A DNA stretch of 64,000 nucleotides from Sphingobacterium sp. PCS056 (GTDB taxonomy: Bacteria; Bacteroidota; Bacteroidia; Sphingobacteriales; Sphingobacteriaceae), in contig NZ_CP096883.1 of assembly GCF_023273895.1 (NCBI RefSeq), positions 2,356,001 through 2,420,000 of the forward strand, in the 5' to 3' direction. Positions 43,829 to 51,884 of the stretch are shown piece after piece (within the stretch, counting starts at the first letter, position 1; each line of letters begins with the position of its first letter). Under the pieces are notes generated by a model. That model was given only the letters and a program-made list of their open reading frames with translations, was not told where the DNA came from and did not search any database. The position numbers and the translations under genes are program-made.

Positions 43829-45022
43829 ATGGCAAAAAGACTTATTTTATTTCTATTACTATTCTTGATCAGTGATATTTACTTTTATCAAGCTGTAGTT
43901 ACACTTTTTTCGGGTTCATCAATTCCAATTTTTTATTGGTTTGTTGACGTTTTAATAATTGTCTCGATTGTATCAATTATTTTTCTTCGCCAACGAATAA
44001 GTGATCTTCAACGCATTGCTTCTATTTTGATTACAGCAATGTTGCTTGTTTTTATACCAAAGTTGTTTTCTTTTCCGATCCTATTCATAGAAGATATTGG
44101 ACGATTGTTTCGCGGTTTTCCTGCACGAAGTGTTTATGTGAGTGAAATAGTCGTTTTTATTGCAGTAGCGATCTTTTTAGCTATTGTTTTTGGGCTTACC
44201 CGAGGTAGACATCTGTATCGTGTCAGAAAGGAAATTCTATATTTTTCAGATCTGCCCGAAGCATTTGATGGTTTTACGATTACACAGTTATCGGATATCC
44301 ATTCGGGCAGTTTGAGTAATATAAGAGGGGTGCAGAAGGGTATTGATTTGGCTAATGCACAGAACAGCGATGTCTTATTATTTACGGGTGATCTGGTCAA
44401 TAATATGGCATCGGAGATGGATCCTTGGATCGATACCTTCACAGCTTTAAAAGCCTCATATGGTAAATATTCAGTGTTGGGTAATCACGATTATGGTGAT
44501 TATATTAAATGGAATAATGTTTCAAGTAAAGAAGCTAATCTACAGCGTTTAAAAGAAATACACAGGGAGATGGGGTTCAATCTGTTATTGAATGAAGCTG
44601 TAACACTTCAGAAACAAGGACAACGCATTGCATTAATTGGCGTGGAGAACTGGGGTAAGGGAGGTTTTCACCAATTTGGCAATCTGACTCAAGCAACGGA
44701 AGATATTCCTATAGATTCATTCAAAATCCTGATGTCTCATGATCCATCACACTGGGATGCGGTGACAGTTGATCATGAAAAACATGTCCATCTCACTTTA
44801 GCGGGGCATACTCATGGTATGCAGTTCGGAATTGAAGTTTTTGGGTTTAAATGGAGTCCGATTCAATATTTTTATAAGCAATGGGCAGGTTTGTATCAGC
44901 GTGATGGTAAATTTTTATACGTCAATAGAGGTTTTGGTTTTCATGAATTGAAGGGGCGGGTAGGAGTATGGCCTGAAATTACTGTACTGACTTTAAAACG
45001 TTCTGATTCTGCGACAGCATAA
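43829..45022 (+). CDS. Membrane-anchored metallophosphoesterase
   Basis: 397 residues. Four hydrophobic helices in the first ~130 residues anchor a calcineurin-like domain with LSDIHSG, TGDLVNN, GNHDYGD, SHDPSHWD and GHTHGMQ in order. Two metal ions activate water to cleave a phosphoester; related membrane enzymes act on UDP-diacylglucosamine or unknown phosphoesters. Substrate not determinable. Confidence 0.9.
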   Translation: MAKRLILFLLLFLISDIYFYQAVVTLFSGSSIPIFYWFVDVLIIVSIVSIIFLRQRISDLQRIASILITAMLLVFIPKLFSFPILFIEDIGRLFRGFPARSVYVSEIVVFIAVAIFLAIVFGLTRGRHLYRVRKEILYFSDLPEAFDGFTITQLSDIHSGSLSNIRGVQKGIDLANAQNSDVLLFTGDLVNNMASEMDPWIDTFTALKASYGKYSVLGNHDYGDYIKWNNVSSKEANLQRLKEIHREMGFNLLLNEAVTLQKQGQRIALIGVENWGKGGFHQFGNLTQATEDIPIDSFKILMSHDPSHWDAVTVDHEKHVHLTLAGHTHGMQFGIEVFGFKWSPIQYFYKQWAGLYQRDGKFLYVNRGFGFHELKGRVGVWPEITVLTLKRSDSATA

Positions 45023-45051
45023 GACAAATAGCACAATACCTTGCTTAGGGC

Positions 45052-45642
45052 CTATTTTTTTAAAATCCCCTTTTCCACACTCTCATCAATTAGTTTTTCA
45101 GCAAAATCCCATATCGTCTTGGAACCTTCATCAATTATTTTCTTTTTATCGTATACTTTGCTGTAGTTAATGTCAAATTCATTCCAAGTTCCACCACTGT
45201 TTGAGGTGTTTTGTAGCAGTGGTTCTAAGCGATCCATTGCTCTTGCAAATTTGGCCTCATGAGTGAGCCCTGCTTCAAATTCTTCCCAGATTTCAATGAG
45301 CCCTTCTGCCTGCTTTTGTGGAAGTAATCCAAAAATCCGTTTAGCCGCAAGCCTTTCTTCGTCGGTGTTTGTATGATTTTTCTGAGTATCGTAAATAAAG
45401 GTATCACCTGCATCAATCTCCACTATATCATGTATGAGTACCATCTTGACAACTTTTAGAATATCAATAGGTTCGTTGGAATGCTCTGCTAATATAATTG
45501 CCATCATGGCTAAATGCCAACTATGTTCTGCATCATTTTCATTTCGATCACTATTAAATAGTTTGGTTTTTCGTTGTATGTACTTGACTTTATCAATTTC
45601 TTTAATAAAATCGATTTGTTGCTGTAAATTTTTAAGATCCAT
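45052..45642 (-). CDS. HD-domain phosphohydrolase (YfbR/HDDC2-like)
   Basis: 196 residues. AEHSWHLAMMAIILAEH supplies the first His ligand, and MVLIHDIVEIDAGD the HD pair and acidic pocket; the C-terminal helices are those of the HD_3 group. Members dephosphorylate 5'-deoxynucleotides with divalent metal. Monocistronic, convergent with the metallophosphoesterase (29 nt between stops). Confidence 0.85.
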   Translation of the reverse strand: MDLKNLQQQIDFIKEIDKVKYIQRKTKLFNSDRNENDAEHSWHLAMMAIILAEHSNEPIDILKVVKMVLIHDIVEIDAGDTFIYDTQKNHTNTDEERLAAKRIFGLLPQKQAEGLIEIWEEFEAGLTHEAKFARAMDRLEPLLQNTSNSGGTWNEFDINYSKVYDKKKIIDEGSKTIWDFAEKLIDESVEKGILKK

Positions 45643-45799
45643 CTTGATGAAATAAAAGCTGTACTACAATTCTGTATTGATTGGTGTAATTTTTTATCTG
45701 CACGAGTTATTCCTTCTATCCTGCGGTTAATATAAATTTTGCACAGCTGATCGGAAAGTTTTTATTGACCATAAATATAGAAAAATTGCAGTACATGCG

Positions 45800-46813
45800 T
45801 TAAATCTTTAGTAGCGGAATACGTAATAATTTATCTGATGCAGTTATATACAAGTATCCGTCTCCGCCGAAATTACAGTTCGCAGTAGCAATACCAAGTT
45901 TAATCCTGCCTAACAATAATCCCTCGCTATTGAAGATAACGATTCCATTGCCAGCTGCTGCAAATAAATATCCACCAGCCTGTACTTTGATCCCATCAGC
46001 TGCCATCGGTTCTGATGGAAATTTTGACCTAAAATCTACGAAGATCTTACTATTAACAACTTCCAATTTATTATTGAGCGTATACTCCATAATTAAGGGC
46101 TGCTTATGATCACTGATGGCGACATATAATTTATCTTGTTTTTCAGATAAGGCAATACCATTTGGTCGAGTCAGGTTGGAGATGATCTGAGTAGCTTTTC
46201 CAAAACGATCCAATCGATATACACCGTTTTCTGTAATCTCCCTATTTACTGTATCGCGTTCTCTGTGCGGAAGCCCATAAGGAGGGTCTGTGAAGAAATA
46301 ATCACCACGTTGATGCTGACAAATATCATTTGGTGAACTGAACCTTTTATGATTCCAGTGTGTACCCAATGGTTTAAATTTTCGGGTAGTAAGATCAATT
46401 TGTACGATACGTCTATTTCCATGATCACACGCTATCAAATGTCCTTCCTGATTGATCAATAATCCATTTGTGCCCGGTTCGTCACTATAGATATCAGGGC
46501 CTTGATATCCGGCAGGTTCAAGAAATTTCTCAAGTCCATTTTTTAAAGACCATTTATATATGGTATTAAGTCTTGGATCGCTAAATAATAGGTAATTTTC
46601 ATCGTAGTTCCATACGGGACCCTCCGTCCACTGCATGCCATCTGCTAGCAATTCTACCTTTACAAAAGGATCTATTATTTTATTAAGTTCAGGATGAAAT
46701 ACTTCAATGGTCGCACCATCTAAAAGTTTCGAATTACTTTGCCCGAACATGGTGATGGGATATAGAATGGTCAAGATAAGTACAGCAACTGGGATCATTT
46801 TATTGGGTGTCAT
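45800..46813 (-). CDS. Secreted SMP-30/gluconolactonase-like beta-propeller
   Basis: 337 residues with a Sec signal (MIPVAVLILTILYPITMFGQ). The six-bladed propeller blocks are visible: GMQWTEGPVWNYDENYLLF with metal-ligand Glu, LIACDHGNRRI, FFTDPPYGLP and NGIALSEKQDKLYVAISD. Members hydrolyse sugar lactones with Ca2+/Zn2+. Substrate unknown. Alone on its transcript, with an inverted repeat 90 nt upstream. Confidence 0.88.
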   Translation of the reverse strand: MTPNKMIPVAVLILTILYPITMFGQSNSKLLDGATIEVFHPELNKIIDPFVKVELLADGMQWTEGPVWNYDENYLLFSDPRLNTIYKWSLKNGLEKFLEPAGYQGPDIYSDEPGTNGLLINQEGHLIACDHGNRRIVQIDLTTRKFKPLGTHWNHKRFSSPNDICQHQRGDYFFTDPPYGLPHRERDTVNREITENGVYRLDRFGKATQIISNLTRPNGIALSEKQDKLYVAISDHKQPLIMEYTLNNKLEVVNSKIFVDFRSKFPSEPMAADGIKVQAGGYLFAAAGNGIVIFNSEGLLLGRIKLGIATANCNFGGDGYLYITASDKLLRIPLLKI

Positions 46814-46904
46814 TCTTTTTTCTGTATTGATTTTTTTATTAAATTATTCTGAACAGCTTTAAATATATGATGTCATTTCTGACCTTTTCAAAGCGAATTA
46901 TAAC

Positions 46905-46930
46905 GTAATGATCATGAATTCGATCATTAC
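46905..46930. promoter_or_regulatory. 9+9 bp inverted repeat upstream of the SMP-30 gene
   Basis: GTAATGATC (46905-46913) and GATCATTAC (46922-46930), eight-base spacer ATGAATTC, about 90 bp upstream of the SMP-30 start. The length and symmetry suit a dimeric sugar-responsive repressor such as LacI or GntR (inference). Confidence 0.45.
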
Positions 46931-47059
46931 TAGCACTTTAGGTTAAGTAAAGATAGGAATATTTATGGTTTAGTCGAAGTGACGAATTTTTGTGGGTTTG
47001 TAGGATTAAATTTTTGTAAGAAATCGCTTGGAGGCATGTCTAAAATCTAATCTCAATAA

Positions 47060-47115
47060 ATTATGAATAGATCAGGTTAATCAAGGTAACGAATGTGTGC
47101 TGATCTATTCATAAT
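47060..47115. repeat. Perfect 16-bp inverted repeat (hairpin I)
   Basis: ATTATGAATAGATCAG (47060-47075) and CTGATCTATTCATAAT (47100-47115) are exact complements, spaced by 24 nt. There is no ORF. It lies 31 nt from a second perfect hairpin. Function unclear: a small RNA, a mobile-element relic or a transcription roadblock are possible. Confidence 0.75.
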
Positions 47116-47145
47116 CAGGGAGTCAAAAGTGATATCCTCTTGTAA

Positions 47146-47195
47146 AAAACAAAAACTCCTGAACTTCACAAAAAGTGATCAGGAGTTTTTGTTTT
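47146..47195 (-). terminator. Perfect 17-bp terminator hairpin (hairpin II)
   Basis: AAAACAAAAACTCCTGA (47146-47162) pairs perfectly with 47179-47195; the outer A and T blocks give a T tail on either strand. It terminates the outer-membrane protein gene at 47223. Confidence 0.85.
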
Positions 47196-47222
47196 TTAAT
47201 GCTTTTTAATAAAGCAAAAAAA

Positions 47223-47735
47223 TTATTTTAAAACGAACTTAAATCCCATAGAAAAACTTGATGGATCAAAGTTAACGTCATGTGAAATATTCCACCAAGG
47301 TTTCCAGTCAAAATGCATCGCTAACGGTGCAGATGGAATTCTAAATTCTAAACCTAATGCGGGACGGATCGCAAAATCCACATGGGTGTCATCATTTTTC
47401 CAGTGATAGTTTTTATATCCTTTGTTATAATCGATAAATGATACTTGAGGACCGACACCGATATACCAATATAGACCTCGAGCGCCCTGAATACGTCTGT
47501 TATAAGAATAGTCAACACCTAGGACTGTGATATGATCCCCAAATAATACCTGTGCATTTACTGCATCATTTCCGCCAAAATTGTGTTTAATCTGAGGGCC
47601 AAATAAAGTCTCCCCATCGCCCAAATCTATTCCTAGCCCAATAGCTGTCCGATAGGGTGTTTGTGCATTTGCCTTTTGCTGCGTGGCAAAAAATAAAGTA
47701 AAAAGAGTAAGAAAAGGTAGAATTACTTTTTTCAT
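47223..47735 (-). CDS. Outer-membrane beta-barrel protein
   Basis: 170 residues from ATG 47735; the frame extends upstream to 47900 but the added 55 residues lack features and the signal peptide begins at MKKVILPFLTLFTLFFA. The mature part is an eight- to ten-strand amphipathic barrel (IGLGIDLGDGETLFGPQIK, YWYIGVGPQVSF), ending with aromatic SMGFKFVLK. Function unknown; an OmpA/W-like porin or opacity-type protein is likely. Confidence 0.75.
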   Translation of the reverse strand: MKKVILPFLTLFTLFFATQQKANAQTPYRTAIGLGIDLGDGETLFGPQIKHNFGGNDAVNAQVLFGDHITVLGVDYSYNRRIQGARGLYWYIGVGPQVSFIDYNKGYKNYHWKNDDTHVDFAIRPALGLEFRIPSAPLAMHFDWKPWWNISHDVNFDPSSFSMGFKFVLK

Positions 47736-48023
47736 GATCATTATAAGATATTTTAAGTGAGCGTTTTCAAAATGAAAACTTTCGCTGTTGCAACAAATAG
47801 TTTGCCAATTATACTCTGAAATAAATGTTAAAGTTTTATCATATTGTTTATGAGGTAATTGCCGTTTGAATAGTTGTGATCGCCCATTTTCAATAATCAA
47901 CCAATCTCTTGTTTATGATTAGGGGTGACTGGAGAACATGCTTATTTATAATTTGAATAAAAATTTAAATAGGATGGGTTTACGACTATTCCAGTACAAT
48001 TGTTAGATCGGTCAGGTAATTTA

Positions 48024-48737
48024 TTATGATTCTTCATACACAAATATATATCCAGCTCCATAGACACTATCAATTCTGATGTTTTTTTCAGAATTGACTA
48101 GTTTCCTTATTCGCGAAATAAACACTTCTAAGCTTTTTCCATTAAAATAATCTGTATTTCCCCACAACTGCAAAAGAATATCTTTTTTTAATACCAATTG
48201 ATTCTGATTTTTAATTAATAAATCAAGAATTTCAGTTTCACGAACAGTTAATTTTTTCTGTTTGCCATTGGACATTGAAAGTAACATACGCTCTTTTATA
48301 AAGGTTATGCTTCCTACTGAAACAGGGGCGATAGTAGCCACTTTAATTGGAATTTCTTTCTTTAATTTTAAGAAGTTTTTAATTTTTAATATGAGCTCTT
48401 CCATTTCAAAAGGTTTTCCGATATAGTCAATCGCACCTAGCTCTAAGCCTTTCATTCGGTCGATTTTTTCATGAAGGGCAGTTAAAAAGATGATGGCCTG
48501 ATTCTGATTAATTTTTTGAAGTTGTTTTGCTAATTCAATTCCGTTCATATCAGGAAGCTGGATATCGATAATTGCTAAAGCATATATTCTTTTTTTATAC
48601 TCATCTAGAGCGATTTCAGCAGACGGGCTCCAATATACACTGATACCTTTAAATCGCAAATATTGAGATAATACTAAGCCCAAATCGGGTTCGTCTTCTA
48701 CCAAAAGTATATCAAAATAATGGTTTTTATCATGCAT
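48024..48737 (-). CDS. OmpR-family response regulator
   Basis: 237 residues. Receiver with DE pair (VEDEPD), phospho-acceptor Asp58 (IIDIQLPDMNG), Thr and KPFE; DNA-binding winged helix ending GAGYIFVYEE. Partner kinase upstream, 11-nt gap. Targets not known; divergent GH29 gene with TATCC repeats is a candidate. Confidence 0.93.
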   Translation of the reverse strand: MHDKNHYFDILLVEDEPDLGLVLSQYLRFKGISVYWSPSAEIALDEYKKRIYALAIIDIQLPDMNGIELAKQLQKINQNQAIIFLTALHEKIDRMKGLELGAIDYIGKPFEMEELILKIKNFLKLKKEIPIKVATIAPVSVGSITFIKERMLLSMSNGKQKKLTVRETEILDLLIKNQNQLVLKKDILLQLWGNTDYFNGKSLEVFISRIRKLVNSEKNIRIDSVYGAGYIFVYEES

Positions 48738-48748
48738 ACGTAGCGTGG

Positions 48749-50152
48749 TTATGGTTGTATTATTATTATTATTAATTTAAATCTGGATCCTTTACCGATC
48801 TTAGATTCCACTTTTAAATCCCAATCCAATAAGTCTATAATTGTTTTTACGTAATATAGTCCTAAACCTAAACCTGGTTTTTTACCACTTGATTTAGAGC
48901 GATAGAATTTCTCAAAAATATGTTTTAATTCTTCCTGATGGATACCAACACCATTGTCTTCAATATTTAAAATTAACTCATTTTGTGTCTCTTCCCAATA
49001 AAAAGAAACTTTCGGTGAAGCACTTTGATTGAATTTTAACGCATTGTTCACCAGATTGTCTAAAATAGAAAAATATAAAGAAGAATCTATCCATATCTTT
49101 TTAGATAATGATAGGGGAGTATAACTGACCTCAATTTTTCCTGAATGGCGTAGCGATATATCTTTTAAAAACTCTTTTGTTAATGAACATATATCTTCTT
49201 GTTTTAAATCAGGTTTCTGTTTTGGCAAAGAGACAGATTCTAAGATTTGTTTAAAATAAGTTTTCAATCGATCGGCTTGCCGCTCTATCACATTGCCTAA
49301 AGATCCAATTTCGGCGGTATTTAATATGGCCTTTTGCTCCTTTAGGGTTTCTGCACAGATCAGAATGGTCGTGATGGGAGTATTAAATTCGTGCCGTATA
49401 TGATTTAAGAATTCAGTTTTTAATTCCGTTTCTTTCCTTTGGTCGATCCAATTTTGATAGGTGAGGTAGTTAATTGTGATAATCAGTAGTATACATAAGA
49501 TCGAAAAACATAATACAGGCAGCATATCCATCAATACTCTTGTCATTCTGTCGGGGTAATCGACATATAGACTGTAGGTAAATCTATAGGCGACATGACT
49601 CGCTACACTGACGGATAATTGGAGTATCTTGTTATTATTATTTATATCTTTTAAATTTCCGGCTATCTCGGTATTAATTTTTCCGTCATCTTTAAGGGAA
49701 AAAGTCTTCCAATCATGTCCATTTGGTAATAATAAATCCAATCGATCAAATACTAACTTATATGATAATGTGGTATCCAAATGATGTTTTGCTAATATTT
49801 CATTAAACACCATATCCATGTTTTGATATCGGCGCAATTCTCCCAAAAAAGAGGACAGCACCTGCTGTTGTTCCTGTTGTAGTGCCTTTGGATTATTTGC
49901 TAATGTACGATATAGACTTGATAACTGTGGCTCTAAAAACTGTTGAAACAGTTTATTTCCGCCAGGGAATAGTTTGTCATTCATCACATATTGACCATAT
50001 GATTTTTCGATCTTCTGTTTTTGAATATTTTGAAAATTTTTATCCTTGTATTGATAAGTATTGAATACCAAAAAACCAATCAATAAGCAAAGCATAAAAA
50101 AACTACAGCATAACACCCATTTATAAAATCTGGGATTGTGTCTTAATATCAT
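48749..50152 (-). CDS. Sensor histidine kinase partner of the OmpR regulator
   Basis: 467 residues. Membrane helices at ~11-32 and ~208-230 bracket a ~175-residue extracytoplasmic sensor. HisKA: FLNHIRHEFNTPI, His254. HATPase: NLVNNALKF, NGVGI, GLGLGLYYV. C-terminus ends in five Ile encoded by an ATT/ATA repeat. It resembles RprX-type kinases of Bacteroidota. It probably feeds the adjacent regulator. Confidence 0.93.
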   Translation of the reverse strand: MILRHNPRFYKWVLCCSFFMLCLLIGFLVFNTYQYKDKNFQNIQKQKIEKSYGQYVMNDKLFPGGNKLFQQFLEPQLSSLYRTLANNPKALQQEQQQVLSSFLGELRRYQNMDMVFNEILAKHHLDTTLSYKLVFDRLDLLLPNGHDWKTFSLKDDGKINTEIAGNLKDINNNNKILQLSVSVASHVAYRFTYSLYVDYPDRMTRVLMDMLPVLCFSILCILLIITINYLTYQNWIDQRKETELKTEFLNHIRHEFNTPITTILICAETLKEQKAILNTAEIGSLGNVIERQADRLKTYFKQILESVSLPKQKPDLKQEDICSLTKEFLKDISLRHSGKIEVSYTPLSLSKKIWIDSSLYFSILDNLVNNALKFNQSASPKVSFYWEETQNELILNIEDNGVGIHQEELKHIFEKFYRSKSSGKKPGLGLGLYYVKTIIDLLDWDLKVESKIGKGSRFKLIIIIIQP

Positions 50153-50162
50153 ATTATAAATC

Positions 50163-50220
50163 TAGGATAATTTCAGTTATCCTAATCATCATTAACCTTT
50201 TATTAGGTTTTCATTATCCT
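50163..50220. promoter_or_regulatory. TTATCC repeats between the kinase and GH29 genes
   Basis: An 8+8 bp inverted repeat TAGGATAA (50163-50170)/TTATCCTA (50177-50184) with a 6-nt spacer, plus a further TTATCCT at 50214-50220. In a divergent promoter region these are candidate binding sites for the OmpR-type regulator encoded next door. Confidence 0.45.
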
Positions 50221-50232
50221 TCTATTAATCAC

Positions 50233-50259
50233 TTGAGCGTATTATAAAGGTTATTTTTG
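50233..50259 (+). promoter_or_regulatory. Candidate GH29 promoter
   Basis: TTG (50233-50235), 16-nt spacer, TATTTTTG (50252-50259, perfect -7 match); ATG at 50294, leader of about 28 nt. Confidence 0.5.
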
Positions 50260-50293
50260 AAGCATAATTAAATTATAAATCTATTGATGTCAT

Positions 50294-51700
50294 ATGAAAA
50301 ATAACAAATTTTTGACCGCAGTGTTACTTATCTTAGGCTTAATGCAAGTAAACACGATTGTGGCTCAAGTAAAGGAATCTGAATTAAGGAAGCAACAACT
50401 TGATTTTGTAAATCTAGGCTTTGGAATGTTTATCCATTATGGAATGCCAACCTATATGGATCAGGATTGGTCAGATCCGAATGCTTCGCTAAGTTTGTTC
50501 AATGCTCCTAAATTGGATGCAAACCAATGGGCTCTCGCTGCAAAGTCAGCTCATATGACTTATGGCTGCCTGACTACGAAACATCACAGTGGATTCCCGA
50601 TCTGGGATACTAAGACCACAAACTATAATGTGATGAATACTCCTTTTGGACGTGATGTAGTGAAGGAATATGCTGATGCTTTCCGTAAAAATGGATTAAA
50701 AGTGATGCTTTATTATTCTATTTTAGATACGCATCAAGAAATTAGACCTAACCATATAACCAGCAACCATATTCAGATGATCAAGGATCAATTGACGGAA
50801 CTGTTAACTAATTACGGTGAAATTAATGCATTAGTAATTGACGGTTGGGACGCTCCATGGTCTCGTATTTCTTATGATGATATTCCTTTTGATGATATTT
50901 ATTACCATATTAAATCTCTTCAACCTCAATGTTTGGTTATGGAACTTAATTCTGCGAAATACCCTGGTGATGCGTTATTCTATTCAGATATTAAATCATA
51001 TGAACAGGGTGCTGGACAGTTTATCTCCAAGGAACATAATAAACTTCCTGCGATGGCTTGCTTACCACTTCAACAGAATTGGTTTTGGAAAAAATCATTT
51101 CCTAAAACTCCCGTTAAGGAGGTCAAGAGTCTTGTCAATGATTTCATAATCCCTTACAATGGTGCCTATTGTAATTTTATGCTTAATGTAGCTCCTAATG
51201 CTGACGGACTTATTGATGAAAATGCATTGATCGCACTCCAGGAGATCGGAAACTTGTATAAAAATAAACCCTCTTATTCGGAATTACCGGCTTATGAAAG
51301 TCCTGTAATAGGAAGTAATATGGCACTAAAAGCATATACAAATTCGAGCTGGAGTGACGATATGAATCTTATGGATTTTGCAAATGACGATAACTTTGGG
51401 AGTTCTTGGGTGTCAAATGCTGCCGCTTCTGCTAGTCCATGGTGGGAACTTGCTTTTGAACGATCAAAAGCATTCAACACAATTGTGATTACAGAAGGAA
51501 AAGATCATCCATCGGTTTACAATCTAGTTTATTTTAAAGACGGAAAGTGGTACCCAATCCTTGCTGAGCAGAAAGATCAAGGACGTATCAAGATATTCAA
51601 ATTTAAGACTGTGATAGGTCAAAAAGTGCGGTTGAATATGAAGCCAAAAAACGGGAAAGTTGTACTGGCAGAGGTAGGGATATATCATGAAAGAACATAA
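50294..51700 (+). CDS. GH29 alpha-L-fucosidase (secreted)
   Basis: 468 residues. Sec signal ends near VAQ. The GH29 fold opens with LGFGMFIHYGMPTY, followed by KHHSGFPIW. LVIDGWDAPW puts a catalytic Asp candidate at 183. The last ~150 residues form an F5/8-type C-like sandwich (NLMDFANDDNFGSSWVSNAA). Hydrolyses alpha-L-fucosyl linkages in the periplasm; glycan source unknown. Divergent from a two-component pair. Confidence 0.88.
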   Translation: MKNNKFLTAVLLILGLMQVNTIVAQVKESELRKQQLDFVNLGFGMFIHYGMPTYMDQDWSDPNASLSLFNAPKLDANQWALAAKSAHMTYGCLTTKHHSGFPIWDTKTTNYNVMNTPFGRDVVKEYADAFRKNGLKVMLYYSILDTHQEIRPNHITSNHIQMIKDQLTELLTNYGEINALVIDGWDAPWSRISYDDIPFDDIYYHIKSLQPQCLVMELNSAKYPGDALFYSDIKSYEQGAGQFISKEHNKLPAMACLPLQQNWFWKKSFPKTPVKEVKSLVNDFIIPYNGAYCNFMLNVAPNADGLIDENALIALQEIGNLYKNKPSYSELPAYESPVIGSNMALKAYTNSSWSDDMNLMDFANDDNFGSSWVSNAAASASPWWELAFERSKAFNTIVITEGKDHPSVYNLVYFKDGKWYPILAEQKDQGRIKIFKFKTVIGQKVRLNMKPKNGKVVLAEVGIYHERT

Positions 51701-51720
51701 ATTTTGCCATTAAATATAAA

Positions 51721-51759
51721 GACATTCAAGAGTAATAATTTTTATTACTCTTGAATGTC
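51721..51759. terminator. Perfect 17-bp hairpin
   Basis: GACATTCAAGAGTAATA and TATTACTCTTGAATGTC, 5-nt loop, 21 nt after the GH29 stop. No long T tail, so possibly bidirectional with the convergent hydrolase. Confidence 0.7.
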
Positions 51760-51884
51760 TACTTTGAGCGAAAATTTTATCCATGATAATAAGATAGCTA
51801 TACGATTTGGTACTTAATTCGCTGCAGGATCGATAAGCTCATTGCTAAGGGATATAAATTTTAAAAGATTATATCTCAATTCGT

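Noticed and set aside
48758-48776. Trinucleotide repeat as a phase-variable switch
   Set aside because: It encodes five Ile at the kinase C-terminus; slippage by 3 nt would only change length, not turn the gene off.
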